Below are positions 15,717-25,269 of a stretch of DNA of 36,963 nucleotides, piece by piece (position 1 is the stretch's first letter; each line of letters starts with the position of its first letter). Source of the DNA: Dehalococcoidia bacterium. Lineage in GTDB: Bacteria > Chloroflexota > Dehalococcoidia > UBA2979. Location of the stretch: assembly GCA_020845735.1 (NCBI GenBank), contig JADLFF010000080.1, positions 1-36,963 of the forward strand. Direction: 5' to 3'. Below the pieces are notes generated by a model. It made no database searches, was not told the origin of the DNA, and saw only the letters and a program-made list of their open reading frames with translations. Made by a program: the position numbers and the translations under genes.

Positions 15717-17360
15717 CTGCCCGCTAACGACTTCGTCATCGCCATCGCCCAGCTATCCGCCGAGAAGAACCTCGACGCCGACACCGTCTTCGGCGCCGTC
15801 GAGGCGGCCATGGCCTCCGCCCTCAAGAAGGACGACCTCCAGTGGGCGGAGCTCGAGGTCAAGATCGACCGCCGCACCGGCAACATCGACCTCTGGCGTC
15901 GCTACACCGTCACCGAGGACGACGACATCGAGGACGATGAGATCCAGGTCTCCCCGGAACGCGCACGTGCGATGGGAAACCCGAACGCCGCCGTCGGCGA
16001 CATCGTGCGCGAGCCGGTCGCCGATTCACCGCAGACCGGACGCATCGCCGCGCAGACCGCGAAGCAGGTGGTCCTCCAGCGCCTCCGTGAGGCGGAGCGC
16101 GAGGCCGTCTTCGGCGAGTTCACCGGCAAGGAGGGCGAGCTCGTCACCGGCACGGTCCTCCGCGTCGAGCAGGGCCACCGCCAGGTCATCATTGACCTCG
16201 GCCGCGCCGAGGCCGTCCTCCCCGGCTCCGAGCAGGTTCGCCCCGAGCACTACCGCGTCGGCCAGCGCATCCGCGTGTACGTCAAAGAGGTCTACCGCGC
16301 CTCGCGAGGCCCGCAGGTCGTGGTCTCCCGGTCCAACCCGGAGCTGATCCGCCGCCTCTTCGAGCTCGAAGTGCCCGAGGTGGCGCGCGGCGTCGTCGAG
16401 GTCATGGCGATCGCTCGCGACGCCGGCTACCGCAGCAAGGTCGCGGTCATCTCGAGGCAGCACGGCGTCGACCCGATCGGCGCCTGCGTCGGCATGCGCG
16501 GCTCGCGCATCCAGAACATCGTCAACGAGCTCAACGGCGAGCGCATCGACATCATCCGCTGGGACCCCAACGAGCTCGCCTTCGTCGCGAACGCCCTCAG
16601 TCCCGCCGAGGTGGTGTCGGTCCGCATCGATGCCGGCACGAACACGGCGCACCTCGCCGTCCCCGATCGCCAGCTCAGCCTCGCCATCGGCAAGGAGGGG
16701 CAGAACGCCCGCCTCGCCGCCAAGCTCACCGGCCGCCGCATCGAGGTGCAGGCGGAGAGCGTCCTCATCCAGGGCGGCCAGGACCTCTACCCACCGCCGG
16801 AGCCCAACATGGAGGCGGTCCCCCTCGCACCCATGCCGGGCCTCCCCTCGCTGCCCACCGCGGCGACCGTCACGTCCGAGGTGGCGCCCTCGCAGGCCGC
16901 GTACGCGCGGCCCGGGCTGCCCGGGACGCAGGCGCCCGCCGAGCCGGCACGTCCGCGCGTCGAGGAGGAACGCCCGCTCACGCCCGAGGAGGAAGTCCTC
17001 GCAGAGATCGCGGCCACCGAGGAGGCGCCCGCCGAGGCAGCCGCGGCACCCGCAGCACCCGCACCCGAGGTGGTGCGCCCTGCCGCTGCCGCACCCGGCA
17101 TCGGCGGCCTGCGCTTCGGCGACGAGCTCCGGATCGACCGTGACATCGAGGACGACCGCGGCGCTCGCACGCCGGCACGCCGGCGCGGTCGCCGAGGCCG
17201 CGGCGGTCCCGTCGTCGAGCGCGGCGCCGCAGCCGCACGGCCGGAACGCCGCACCCGCCGCTTCGAGGTCTCCGACGACGAGATCGAGGAGGGCCTGGAG
17301 GAGCTGCACGGCGGCCCCGACTTCGAGGATGACGACGACGCGGAATACGAGGATGAGTAG
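15717..17360 (+). CDS. nusA: Transcription termination/antitermination protein NusA, probable CTG start
   Basis: Binds RNA polymerase and modulates pausing, termination and antitermination. Family order is clear: an N-terminal RNAP-binding domain (ANDFVIAIAQLSAEKNL onward), an S1 domain (GELVTGTVLRVEQGHRQVII), KH1 and KH2 (AVISRQHGVDPIGACVGMRG, LSLAIGKEGQNARLAAKL), then an Ala/Pro-rich and very acidic tail. The proposed start is CTG 15717, with GAAGGA 7 nt upstream; it places the family N-terminus correctly and gives 547 residues. The next upstream ATG, at 15666, would add 17 atypical residues (PTQASRRTHRNS...) and lacks a good ribosome site. It heads nusA-ylxR-infB-rbfA-truB; the usual upstream rimP is absent. 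Confidence 0.95.
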   Translation: MPANDFVIAIAQLSAEKNLDADTVFGAVEAAMASALKKDDLQWAELEVKIDRRTGNIDLWRRYTVTEDDDIEDDEIQVSPERARAMGNPNAAVGDIVREPVADSPQTGRIAAQTAKQVVLQRLREAEREAVFGEFTGKEGELVTGTVLRVEQGHRQVIIDLGRAEAVLPGSEQVRPEHYRVGQRIRVYVKEVYRASRGPQVVVSRSNPELIRRLFELEVPEVARGVVEVMAIARDAGYRSKVAVISRQHGVDPIGACVGMRGSRIQNIVNELNGERIDIIRWDPNELAFVANALSPAEVVSVRIDAGTNTAHLAVPDRQLSLAIGKEGQNARLAAKLTGRRIEVQAESVLIQGGQDLYPPPEPNMEAVPLAPMPGLPSLPTAATVTSEVAPSQAAYARPGLPGTQAPAEPARPRVEEERPLTPEEEVLAEIAATEEAPAEAAAAPAAPAPEVVRPAAAAPGIGGLRFGDELRIDRDIEDDRGARTPARRRGRRGRGGPVVERGAAAARPERRTRRFEVSDDEIEEGLEELHGGPDFEDDDDAEYEDE

Positions 17361-17363
17361 CCC

Positions 17364-17660
17364 ATGGCACTGCGTCCTCGCACTCAGCCCGAACGCACCT
17401 GCGTCGCCTGCCGGGAGACCCAGGCGAAACGCGGGCTCGTGCGACTGGTCCGCTCGACGACCGAAGGCAACTCTCGCGTAACGGTCGACGAGAGCGGGCG
17501 CGCGCACGGTCGCGGCGCCTACCTCTGCACGCGCATCGAGTGCTGGCAGCGCGCGCTCCGCACCGGAGCCGTCGCGCGAGCGCTCAACGTGCAACTCACA
17601 CCAGATGATCGCCGGACGCTGGAGGACTACTCCCAGCGCCTGGTACCAGCGACGCCGTGA
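17364..17660 (+). CDS. ylxR: YlxR/RnpM family RNA-binding protein
   Basis: 98 residues of the DUF448 family, found between nusA and infB in many bacteria. RTCVACRETQAKRGLVRLVR and the GRGAYLC motif (49-55) are diagnostic. Homologues bind RNA, and RnpM has been linked to RNase P control. The ATG lies 3 nt after the nusA stop, within a GAGGATGAG ribosome-site context. The C-terminal tail is unstructured. Confidence 0.92.
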   Translation: MALRPRTQPERTCVACRETQAKRGLVRLVRSTTEGNSRVTVDESGRAHGRGAYLCTRIECWQRALRTGAVARALNVQLTPDDRRTLEDYSQRLVPATP

Positions 17661-17688
17661 CGCGCCGCCCCACGGAGGGACACCGCCA

Positions 17689-19485
17689 ATGACTCAGAGC
17701 GCGGCACGGAGCGTGCGCATTCCCCAGGCCGTGGTCGTCAAGGACCTCGCCGACATCCTCGGCGTCTCACCGGTCGAGGTCATCAAGGAGCTCATGAAGA
17801 GCGGCGTGATGGCCACCATCAACCAGGTCATCGACTTCGACTCGGCAGCCGTCGTCGCCACCGACCTCGGCTTCAACGCCGAGGAGGAGAACCCGCTTGC
17901 CGTGCCGGCGCCCCCGGCCGGCGCCGCAGAGGACGAAGCGCCCGTCGCCACCTCGGTGCGGGTCATCGAGGAAGGCGACGACCTCGTGACACGGCCACCC
18001 GTGGTCACCGTCCTCGGCCACGTCGACCACGGCAAGACGACGCTCCTCGACACGATCCGCAAGGCGCGCGTCGCGGCTGGCGAGGCCGGCGGCATCACGC
18101 AGCATGTCGGGGCCTACCAGGCCACCGCGCCGGACGGCCGCCCCATCACCTTCATCGACACCCCGGGCCACGAGGCCTTCTCGCAGATGCGCGCCCGCGG
18201 CGCCCAGGTCACCGACGTCGCCATCGTGGTCGTCGCCGCGAACGACGGGGTCATGCCCCAGACCCGCGAGGCGATCGACCACGTGCGCGCAGCCGGCGTG
18301 CCCCTCGTCATCGCGATGAACAAGATGGACGCCGAAAACGCGAACCCGGACCGCGTCAAGACCCAGCTCACCGAGGTCGGTCTGGTTCCGGAGGAGTTCG
18401 GTGGCGACACGGTGGTCGTGCCGATCTCCGCGCTCAAGGGCGACGGCATCGGTGAGCTCCTCGAGAACGTGCAGCTGGTCGCCGACCTCCAGGACCTCAA
18501 GGCGAACCCGAACCGCGACGCGGTGGGGGTCGTCATTGAGTCCGGCACGGACCGCCAGCGCGGCGTCGTCGCGACGGTCCTCGTGCAGACGGGCACCCTC
18601 CACGTCGGCGAGGTCATCCTCGCCGGTCTCGCCTACGGCAAGATCAAGGCGATGGAGGACGCGGCAGGCACGCGGCTGCAGCAGGCGGGCCCCTCGGCGG
18701 CTGCGGTCGTCCTCGGTCTCTCCGAGGTGCCACCGGCCGGTGAGCGGTTCACGACCTTCAAGACGGAGCGCGAGGCACGTCGGGAGGCCGACCAGCGTCG
18801 CCGTGACGCCGAGGCCGGCGTGGCTCAGCGCGCGGCGGTCACCCTCGACTCCCTGTTCGGCGAGATCAGCCGCGGCGCGGTGCAGGCGTTCAACATCGTG
18901 CTGAAGGTGGACGTCCAGGGCTCACTCGAGCCGGTCGCCCGCACCCTCGAGGACCTGAGCGTCGACGAGGTGAACGTCCGCGTCATCCACGCCTCGGTGG
19001 GCTCCGTCAACGAGTCGGACGTCCAGCTCGCGTCGGCCTCGAAGGGCGTGATCATCGCCTTCAACACGGACCCCGAGCCCGGCGCGGTGCGCCTCGCGGA
19101 GGGCGAGGGCGTCGAGATCCGCCAGTACAAGATCATCTACGACGTCGTCGAGGACGTGGAGAACGCGGTCAAGGGCCTGCTCAAGCCCATCTACGAGGAG
19201 CGCGAGGACGGCCGCATCGAGGTGCGCCAGGTCTTCCGCCTCGGCCGCCGCGCCGCCATCGCTGGCTCCTACGTCCGCGACGGCGCGATCAACCGCAACT
19301 CGCTCATCCGCATCCTGCGCCGCGGCCAGGTCATCCACGAGTCCCGCATCGGCAGCCTCAAGCGCTTCAACGACGACGTCCGCGAGGTGACCGCCGGCTT
19401 CGAGTGCGGCATCCAGGTCGATGGCTTCCAGGACTTCGAGGAAGGCGACGAGCTGATCGCCTACCACATGGAGCAGATGCGCTAG
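17689..19485 (+). CDS. infB: Translation initiation factor IF-2
   Basis: 598 residues, a short form of IF2 that lacks the long repetitive N-terminus of enteric or actinobacterial proteins. The IF2_N domain (about 10-62) precedes the GTPase domain with G1 GHVDHGKT at 110-117, G3 DTPGHEAF and G4 NKMD. Domains II and III and the fMet-tRNA-binding C-terminal domain follow, ending [13 protein letters not shown]. The ATG at 17689 has GGAGGGA 8 nt upstream; an earlier in-frame reading inside ylxR is a shadow. It delivers initiator tRNA to the 30S subunit. Position between ylxR and rbfA is the standard order. Confidence 0.97.
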   Translation: MTQSAARSVRIPQAVVVKDLADILGVSPVEVIKELMKSGVMATINQVIDFDSAAVVATDLGFNAEEENPLAVPAPPAGAAEDEAPVATSVRVIEEGDDLVTRPPVVTVLGHVDHGKTTLLDTIRKARVAAGEAGGITQHVGAYQATAPDGRPITFIDTPGHEAFSQMRARGAQVTDVAIVVVAANDGVMPQTREAIDHVRAAGVPLVIAMNKMDAENANPDRVKTQLTEVGLVPEEFGGDTVVVPISALKGDGIGELLENVQLVADLQDLKANPNRDAVGVVIESGTDRQRGVVATVLVQTGTLHVGEVILAGLAYGKIKAMEDAAGTRLQQAGPSAAAVVLGLSEVPPAGERFTTFKTEREARREADQRRRDAEAGVAQRAAVTLDSLFGEISRGAVQAFNIVLKVDVQGSLEPVARTLEDLSVDEVNVRVIHASVGSVNESDVQLASASKGVIIAFNTDPEPGAVRLAEGEGVEIRQYKIIYDVVEDVENAVKGLLKPIYEEREDGRIEVRQVFRLGRRAAIAGSYVRDGAINRNSLIRILRRGQVIHESRIGSLKRFNDDVREVTAGFECGIQVDGFQDFEEGDELIAYHMEQMR

Positions 19486-19536
19486 CGGCGTCCTCGGACA
19501 CCGCCCGCCTCGCTCCTCACCCACGAGGGGGTCACC

Positions 19537-19932
19537 ATGACCCGTCGCATGCCCAAGGTCGACGACCTCATCCAGTCCGAGGTCGCCGACCTGCTTCGGC
19601 GGCACGTCAAGCACCCGGTCCTCGCCGACGTGATGCTGTCGATCACGCGCGTCGAGACGTCGCCGGACCTGCAGTCGGCGCGCATCTTCGTGAGCATCAT
19701 GGACGACACCGCGAACGCCGCCGAGATTCGCGAGGCCCTCGAGCGGACCGAGCCGTTCATGCACCGCGAGCTCGGCAAGCGCCTGCACATGCGCCGCATC
19801 CCGCACCTGAAGTTCATCCTCGACCGCTCCATCGCCGAGGGCGAACGCATCGCCTCGATCCTGCGGGAGGTCGCCCCGACGATCCCTCCGCTCACCGAGG
19901 ACGAGCACGCCGACGGCGGCCGCGACGCCTGA
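19537..19932 (+). CDS. rbfA: Ribosome-binding factor A
   Basis: 131 residues with the KH-like RbfA fold: RMPKVDDLIQSEVADLLRR at the start, then ITRVETSPDLQSARIFVSIM and IPHLKFILDRSIAEGERI. Functions in late 30S maturation by binding 16S rRNA near the 5' helix. The ATG is preceded by GAGGGGG at a 6-nt spacing. It lies between infB and truB as in most bacteria. Confidence 0.95.
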   Translation: MTRRMPKVDDLIQSEVADLLRRHVKHPVLADVMLSITRVETSPDLQSARIFVSIMDDTANAAEIREALERTEPFMHRELGKRLHMRRIPHLKFILDRSIAEGERIASILREVAPTIPPLTEDEHADGGRDA

Positions 19933-19939
19933 CCTCGCA

Positions 19940-20908
19940 ATGTCCGAGCTAGCGACGCCCGAGCGCGCCGAGCACGGGCCCGTGCGTGGCTTCCTCAACA
20001 TCGCCAAGCCCTCGGGCATGACGTCCTTCGACGTGGTCCGCGACGTGCGGCGCGCCCTCAACGTCAAGCGCGTGGGCCACGCCGGCACACTGGACCCCCT
20101 CGCGAGCGGGGTGCTGCCGATCGCCTTCGGCGAGGCGACACGCTTCATCGAGGGGCTCGTGGACGCCAGGAAGGCCTACCGCACGACGATCGCCCTCGGC
20201 GTGGAGACCACGACGTATGACAGCGAGGGCGGACGGATCGCCTCGGCGGACGCGTCCCACCTCGAGGCGTCCGCCGTCGAATCAGCCCTCGGCGGCTACC
20301 TCGGTGAGATCGAGCAGACGCCACCCGCGTTCAGCGCGATCAAGCGCGGAGGCGTCCCCGCCTACGAGTCGGCGCGCGCCGGTGAGGTCGTGGTGCTCGA
20401 GCCACGGCGCGTGACGGCGTACGCCCTCGAGGTCACCGCCTTCCGCGGCGGCCCCACCGCCGAGGTCGACGTGGAGATCGAGTGCAGCAAGGGCTTCTAT
20501 GTCCGCTCGCTGGCGCACGACCTCGGCGCCGCGCTCGGCGTCGGAGGCCACGTCACGGCCCTCTCGAGGACGGCCGTGGGGCCGTTCCGCCTCGCCGACG
20601 CCACCCCCCTCGACCGCGCGGTCGCCCTCATCGAGGCGGGGGCGTGGGATCTCATCGCCTACGCACCGGACACCGCACACCTCGAGACGGACGCGCTCAT
20701 CGTGGCCCGCGAGGCCGTCGCGGACCTCCGTCGCGGGCAGGGCATCCGTCCGGCGCCGCGCGCCATTCGACGCGTCCACGCTCCCGGCATCAGGGCGCGC
20801 ACCTACGGGATCGACGGTAGGTTCGTCGGCCTCGTGGAGGCGACCATGACACCGGGTCAGTGGAAGCCCTACCGCCTACTCGCTTATCGAGCAACCGCGA
20901 CTCCCTGA
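19940..20908 (+). CDS. truB: tRNA pseudouridine(55) synthase TruB
   Basis: 322 residues. Makes pseudouridine 55 in the T-arm of tRNAs. The catalytic aspartate is D52 in GHAGTLDPLASGVLP, and the conserved KAYRTTIALGVETTTYD, KGFYVRSLAHDLG and GGHVTALSRTAVGPF segments follow. The C-terminal 60 residues could be a reduced PUA-like domain. The ATG at 19940 lies 7 nt after rbfA without a clear ribosome site, so translation is probably coupled; a GTG at 19981 is a shorter alternative. It ends the operon; no intrinsic terminator is seen after it. Confidence 0.95.
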   Translation: MSELATPERAEHGPVRGFLNIAKPSGMTSFDVVRDVRRALNVKRVGHAGTLDPLASGVLPIAFGEATRFIEGLVDARKAYRTTIALGVETTTYDSEGGRIASADASHLEASAVESALGGYLGEIEQTPPAFSAIKRGGVPAYESARAGEVVVLEPRRVTAYALEVTAFRGGPTAEVDVEIECSKGFYVRSLAHDLGAALGVGGHVTALSRTAVGPFRLADATPLDRAVALIEAGAWDLIAYAPDTAHLETDALIVAREAVADLRRGQGIRPAPRAIRRVHAPGIRARTYGIDGRFVGLVEATMTPGQWKPYRLLAYRATATP

Positions 20909-21064
20909 TTCACGCACTTCTCAGGCGATTTCTGTTTGACACTGCCATTACGGGAGGGCACTGTGAATCCAGCGGTGGCAAGAAGCCCCGCTTCTCCCCA
21001 GCGACTGGCGGGCTCGAAAACGGGTCCGGCAGCAGTACGGAAGCGCGGAGGCCAGGGAGCAGTC

Positions 21065-21217
21065 ATGGAAGCCTATTGCCTGAAGTGTCGAACCAAGCGT
21101 GAGATGAAGAGCCCAACGCCGATCACGATGAAGAACGGCAAGCCGGCCACGACGGGCGAGTGCCCCGTCTGCAGCACCAAGATGTTCAAGATCGGCAAGG
21201 CCGCCGCCGTCGCCTAG
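21065..21217 (+). CDS. DUF5679 zinc-ribbon mini-protein
   Basis: 50 residues: MEAYCLKCRTKREMKSP..., then TTGECPVCSTKMFKIGK. Two CxxC knuckles (C5/C8 and C33/C36) should bind one zinc ion. The composition matches the DUF5679 family, whose function is unknown to me. The ATG has AGGGAG 5 nt upstream. A TTGACA at 20936-20941 could be the -35 of its own promoter, though no convincing -10 follows at the right distance. It is Lys-rich, which suggests nucleic acid or ribosome association, by inference only. Confidence 0.82.
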   Translation: MEAYCLKCRTKREMKSPTPITMKNGKPATTGECPVCSTKMFKIGKAAAVA

Positions 21218-21248
21218 TCGAAGCCACCGTTCGCAGGCAGTTCAGTTG

Positions 21249-21270
21249 GCGCCGCCCCTCGAGGCGGCGC
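21249..21270. terminator. GC-rich hairpin between convergent genes
   Basis: A perfect 8-bp stem GCGCCGCC/GGCGGCGC closes on loop CCTCGA, whose edges overlap a CCTCGAGG palindrome. There is no T-run. Its place between the convergent DUF5679 and LysR genes suggests a two-way terminator or mRNA end stabiliser. Confidence 0.45.
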
Positions 21271-21290
21271 TGCTGCGTTCTGGCCGCTCC

Positions 21291-22169
21291 TCAATCGCCG
21301 GTCGCGAGGGCGAGCAGCGCGTCGATCCTCGAATCTGACGATGCCGTCCGGCGCCGCGCCGCCACCAGGCTCCGCGTCGCGAGGGGCGTCCCACCCACCC
21401 GCACGAGCGCGTCCCCGGCCTCGACGGCCACGGCCTCCGGGAGCACGCCCCACGCCAGCCCGAGGGCAATCGCCTGCCTGAGGATGTCCGGGTTCGCACT
21501 CTCGAACCGCGCGCGCGGCCGCACGCCCATCCGCGCCAGTGCCTCATCGATGAGCTGGCGGGTGCGGGACCCCGAGGGGTAGAGCGCCCAGTCGGAGCCC
21601 GTGGCCCCCTCGGAGCCCTCGGCACCCCCACCCCGGGAGTCCGAGGCGGGCCGGTAGATGAACAGCGGCTCCTCGAGCACCGGCACCCCCACGAGGTCGT
21701 CCGCGAGCGGGCCGACGACGAACGCGACGTCCACGTCGAAGGCGCGAAGCTGCCGCAGCAGCACCTCGGAGCTCTCCACGATGAGGTGGAGGTCCACCTC
21801 GGGGTACCGCTCGCGGAAGGCCCGAATCGCGTTCGGCAGGAGGTACAGGCTCGCCGCGTCGATCATCCCCACGCGCAGGCTGCCGACCTCGCCTCGGGCG
21901 CGGGCCTGGAGGTCGTCGCGCAGCATGTCGAGGCGTTCGAACACCTCGGAGGCGGCCACCACGGCCTCCCGACCCGCCTCGGTGAGCACACGGCGGCGGC
22001 CCGCCCGCTCGAAGAGCGCCACGCCGAGCCGCCGCTCGAGGTCCGACAGCGACTGGGACAGCGCCGGCTGGCTCACGCCGAGGCGTTCGGCGGCCGCGGT
22101 CAGCGAGCCGCTGCGCTCCACCTCGCGCAGGTACGCGAGCTGTGACAGCCTCGGATACTCATAATCCAT
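21291..22169 (-). CDS. LysR-family transcriptional regulator
   Basis: 292 residues from ATG 22167-22169. The winged helix-turn-helix is [42 protein letters not shown] (residues about 8-50), and a type 2 periplasmic-binding effector domain follows ([18 protein letters not shown] onward). An upstream ATG at 22193 would add 8 residues. No Shine-Dalgarno sequence is present; a TATCAT -10 ends 8 nt before the ATG, so the mRNA is probably leaderless or nearly so. It is divergent from ino1 and probably controls itself and the inositol-lipid operon through the dyad at 22171-22196. The effector is unknown; inositol phosphate or a lipid precursor would be logical. Confidence 0.9.
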   Translation of the reverse strand: MDYEYPRLSQLAYLREVERSGSLTAAAERLGVSQPALSQSLSDLERRLGVALFERAGRRRVLTEAGREAVVAASEVFERLDMLRDDLQARARGEVGSLRVGMIDAASLYLLPNAIRAFRERYPEVDLHLIVESSEVLLRQLRAFDVDVAFVVGPLADDLVGVPVLEEPLFIYRPASDSRGGGAEGSEGATGSDWALYPSGSRTRQLIDEALARMGVRPRARFESANPDILRQAIALGLAWGVLPEAVAVEAGDALVRVGGTPLATRSLVAARRRTASSDSRIDALLALATGD

Positions 22170-22170
22170 C

Positions 22171-22196
22171 TCGATGGATGATAGTTGATTCATCGA
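22171..22196. promoter_or_regulatory. Inverted-repeat operator over the LysR start/promoter
   Basis: Two 9-bp arms with one mismatch (TCGATGGAT and its partner ATTCATCGA) flank an 8-bp AT-rich centre. LysR proteins typically bind dyads of this size with a T-N11-A core. The site covers the predicted LysR -10 and lies about 100 bp upstream of ino1, which fits autorepression plus control of the divergent operon. Confidence 0.55.
22178..22183 (-). promoter_or_regulatory. -10 element (TATCAT) of the LysR gene
   Basis: TATCAT matches TATAAT at five of six positions on the minus strand. A weak TTCGTA lies 16 bp upstream. Transcription should start around 22171, only a few bases before ATG 22169. 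Confidence 0.45.
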
Positions 22197-22294
22197 CTGT
22201 ACGAATATCAGGCCGTCGCCTACCCTCGATGGCGCAAGGGACACGTGACGCAGGGACAACGCACGCCCGCAAGGGCATCACTCAGGAGGCTGGC

Positions 22295-23407
22295 GTGGCG
22301 GACAAGATCAACGTGGCAATCATCGGCGTGGGCAACTGCGCCTCCTCGCTCGTCCAGGGCGTCGAGTTCTACCGCAGTGCCGAGGAGGGCGACGAGATCC
22401 CGGGGCTCATGCACCCGGTTCTCGGCGGCTACCACATCAACGACATCAACTTCACGGCCGCGTTCGACATCGACGCCGACAAGGTGGGCAAGGACCTCTC
22501 CGAGGCCATCTACGGCGGCCAGAACAACACCTACAAGTTCGCCGACGTGCCGAAGACGGGGGTGAAGGTCGAACGAGGCATGACCCACGACGGCCTCGGC
22601 AAGTACCTCTCGCAGGTGATCACGAAGGCGCCGGGGTCCACGGCCGACATCGTGAAGATCCTCAAGGACACGAACACCCACGTCGTGATCAACTACCTGC
22701 CCGTGGGCTCCGAGATGGCGACGAAGTGGTACGTCGAGCAGGTCCTCGAGGCGGGCTGCGCGTTCATCAACTGCATCCCGGTCTTCATCGCCCGCGAGGA
22801 GTACTGGGGCAACCGCTTCAAGCAGTACGGCCTGCCGATCATCGGCGACGACATCAAGTCGCAGGTCGGCGCCACGATCCTCCACCGAGTGCTGGCGCGC
22901 CTCTTCCAGGACCGCGGCGTCCGCATCGACCGCACCTACCAGCTCAACTTCGGCGGCAACACGGACTTCATGAACATGCTCGAGCGGGAGCGGCTGGAGT
23001 CCAAGAAGATCTCGAAGACGAACGCCGTCACCTCCCAGATCGAGTACGAGCTCGCCGACGCCGATGTCCACGTGGGCCCCTCGGACTACGTGCCGTGGCT
23101 CCAGGACCGCAAGTGGTGCCACATCCGCATCGAGGGCACGACCTTCGGCAACGTCCCGCTCACCCTCGAGACCAAGCTCGAGGTCTGGGACAGCCCCAAC
23201 TCGGCGGGCGTCGTCATCGACGCGGTCCGCTGCGCCAAGCTTGCCCTCGATCGAGGGCTGTCCGGCCCGATCTACGAGCCGTCCGCCTACTTCATGAAGT
23301 CCCCGCCGCGCCAGATGCGCGACGAGATGGCCCGCGAGCAGCTCGAAGCGTTCATCCGGGGCGACGCCTCGATGACGACCGCGACCGCGGTCAACACGGG
23401 CGCCTAG
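22295..23407 (+). CDS. ino1: Inositol-3-phosphate synthase
   Basis: 370 residues; converts glucose-6-phosphate to 1D-myo-inositol 3-phosphate with bound NAD. The Rossmann motif is [13 protein letters not shown] near the N-terminus. Core motifs include [16 protein letters not shown], the active-site segment [20 protein letters not shown], and [12 protein letters not shown] with the following [10 protein letters not shown]. Length and motif wording match the short actinobacterial form. The GTG start has AGGAGG 5 nt upstream, a strong site. It heads a run of genes for an inositol phospholipid and its glycosylated and acylated forms; the next gene starts 36 bp later. Confidence 0.96.
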   Translation: MADKINVAIIGVGNCASSLVQGVEFYRSAEEGDEIPGLMHPVLGGYHINDINFTAAFDIDADKVGKDLSEAIYGGQNNTYKFADVPKTGVKVERGMTHDGLGKYLSQVITKAPGSTADIVKILKDTNTHVVINYLPVGSEMATKWYVEQVLEAGCAFINCIPVFIAREEYWGNRFKQYGLPIIGDDIKSQVGATILHRVLARLFQDRGVRIDRTYQLNFGGNTDFMNMLERERLESKKISKTNAVTSQIEYELADADVHVGPSDYVPWLQDRKWCHIRIEGTTFGNVPLTLETKLEVWDSPNSAGVVIDAVRCAKLALDRGLSGPIYEPSAYFMKSPPRQMRDEMAREQLEAFIRGDASMTTATAVNTGA

Positions 23408-23443
23408 CGGCAGCTCGCGCAGCACTCGAGGAGAGGCGTGCCG

Positions 23444-24376
23444 ATGGATGTGGCACGCGCTCGGCACGCGCTGACCTACGGGGCGCTGGTCGCCGCGACA
23501 CGCGTCGCGGCGGCGGTGCCCCTCGCGCTCTCGTACCGCATCGGCCGTGCCGCGGGCCTGCTCGCGTGGTGGGCCTGGCCCCGAGGGCGCCACTGGAGCG
23601 TGGCCAATCTCGCGCACGTGACCGGCGATGGCGACGCGGCGCGGCGTCTGGCGCGCGCCTCGTTTGCCTACTTTGGCACCTATCTCGTCGACTTCCTGCG
23701 CTTCAGCAGCCTGTCCCGCCGGGACATCGCGGCGGCGATCGACTTCGATGACTGGCCGCGCATCGAGGAGCAGCGCACGGGGAACGGCATCGTGTTCGTC
23801 ACGCTGCACTTCGGGAACTGGGACATGGCGGGCGCCGTCCTCGCGCAGCGGATGCCGATCACGGTGATCGCCGACACCTTCGAGAACCCCGGCGTCGACC
23901 GCGTCGTCCTCGAGGCGCGTCGCCGCCTCGGGATGACGATCGTGCCCGCGGGCCGCACGGGCCCCGAGGTGCTGCGCGCCCTCCGCCGGAACGATGTGCT
24001 GGCGGTGCTCGCGGATGTGCCGCGCGCAGGCGGCTCGGCCCGAGTCGACTTCTTCGGGGCGCCGATCGAGCTCCCCGATGGCCCCGCCCGACTCGCGCTG
24101 CGATCGGGGGCGCCGATCATCGTCGGCGGCGTCTGGCGAAAGGGCCCCACGTCGCCTCGCTACGATGCCTGCGCGGAGCTCGTGGAGTTCCTCCCGACCG
24201 GGGATCGCGAGGGCGACGTGCAGGGGCTGACCCAGGCGATGGCATCCGCCCTCGAACGGCTGGTGCGGCGCGCCCCCGAGCAGTGGTACGTCTTCCGCGA
24301 CCTCTGGCGCCTCGACGAGGCGCGTAGCGCCCGTGGCGTCCGTAACGCCGACGTGGCGCCCGCCTCCGAGCCGTGA
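23444..24376 (+). CDS. LpxL/PatA-type lysophospholipid acyltransferase (first of two)
   Basis: 310 residues. The catalytic HX4D motif is HFGNWD (H122, D127), with the downstream VLADVPRAGGSARVDFFGAP and ARLALRSGAPIIVGG blocks of the lauroyl-acyltransferase-like family. A hydrophobic N-terminus (LVAATRVAAAVPLALSYRIG) should anchor it at the membrane. ATG 23444 is preferred to GTG 23438 because of the GGAGAGG site 7 nt upstream. In mycobacteria PatA of this family acylates mannosylated phosphatidylinositol; lipid A acylation is unlikely here because no other lipid A gene is seen. The product overlaps the next gene by 4 nt (GTGA). Confidence 0.88.
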   Translation: MDVARARHALTYGALVAATRVAAAVPLALSYRIGRAAGLLAWWAWPRGRHWSVANLAHVTGDGDAARRLARASFAYFGTYLVDFLRFSSLSRRDIAAAIDFDDWPRIEEQRTGNGIVFVTLHFGNWDMAGAVLAQRMPITVIADTFENPGVDRVVLEARRRLGMTIVPAGRTGPEVLRALRRNDVLAVLADVPRAGGSARVDFFGAPIELPDGPARLALRSGAPIIVGGVWRKGPTSPRYDACAELVEFLPTGDREGDVQGLTQAMASALERLVRRAPEQWYVFRDLWRLDEARSARGVRNADVAPASEP

Positions 24377-25269
24377 AGGCACGCCTGCTGCGCGTGCTCG
24401 TGGAGGGTGGCGGCAGGCTCCCGCTCGGCATCCTCTACGCGCTCGCAAGTGCGGCCGCGGACCTCGCGTGGCTCGCCTCGCCCCGCCTCCGCGAGGTCAC
24501 TCGAGACCACATGCTCCACGTCTACGGCCGCCGGATCCGCCCGCGCGCACTCGATCGCGCTGCGCGACGCTGTGTGCGCACGGCCGCGCAGTACTGGGCG
24601 GACCTCGCGAGGTACGCCCACGCGCCCGCGGGCCAGGCGCTCACCGAGTACGACTCGTTCGCGGGCCTCGACGGGCTCTACGAGGCGGTCAACCGAGGGC
24701 GCGGCGTGCTGCTGGTCACGGCTCACGTGGGCGCGCCGGAGTTCGCGATCCACGCCGCCTCGGGTCTCGGCCTCGACGTCCTGGCGCTCACCCAGGTAAA
24801 CGAGTCGCCCGAGGTGAACCGGCTGCTCACCTCGGCGCGCGGGCGGCACGGCGCACGCTTCGTCGACGCGGACCGCGGCGGGTTGCGCGCCGCCCTCGAG
24901 CAGTTGCGCCGAGGCCAGGTCGTCGCCCTCATCGCGGACCGCGACCTGACGGGGACCGGCCACTGCGTCCCGTTCTTCGGCGAACGCACCACGCTGCCCT
25001 CCGGACCGATCGAGCTGGCGCGCCGGACGGGCGCCATCGTGGTCCCGGCGTTCGTCCTGCGCGTCGCCCCCGGCCGCTACGCGATGCGCTTCGAGGCGCC
25101 GATCGACCTCGCCTCCGGAACGCCCGAGGAGGCCACGGCCACGCTCGCCGCCGCCCTCGAGGCGGGCATCCGCCGCGCTCCCGAGCAGTGGTTCGTCCTG
25201 GATCCGATCTGGACCGGCATCCCCTCGTCACCTCGGAGGGGACATCCGGCCGGTAAGATGGACAGGTGA
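24373..25269 (+). CDS. LpxL/PatA-type acyltransferase (second of two)
   Basis: 298 residues, homologous in design to its upstream neighbour but well diverged, so an old duplication. The catalytic motif is HVGAPE (H118, E123), the HX4E form also used by LpxL enzymes, followed by LIADRDLTGTGHCVPFFGE and IELARRTGAIVVPAFVLR. The GTG start overlaps the previous stop as GTGA, and its own stop overlaps the PHP start as GTGA. Two acyltransferases may add two acyl chains to the glycolipid, or one may serve a different acceptor. The reading is inferred from context and family. Confidence 0.87.
   Translation: MKARLLRVLVEGGGRLPLGILYALASAAADLAWLASPRLREVTRDHMLHVYGRRIRPRALDRAARRCVRTAAQYWADLARYAHAPAGQALTEYDSFAGLDGLYEAVNRGRGVLLVTAHVGAPEFAIHAASGLGLDVLALTQVNESPEVNRLLTSARGRHGARFVDADRGGLRAALEQLRRGQVVALIADRDLTGTGHCVPFFGERTTLPSGPIELARRTGAIVVPAFVLRVAPGRYAMRFEAPIDLASGTPEEATATLAAALEAGIRRAPEQWFVLDPIWTGIPSSPRRGHPAGKMDR

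Noticed and set aside
22220..24448. 742-residue minus-strand open frame
   Set aside because: Antisense to ino1 and the first acyltransferase; no recognisable motif.
24724..24741. HX4E in the second acyltransferase as a broken active site
   Set aside because: HX4E is a known functional variant in LpxL-type enzymes.
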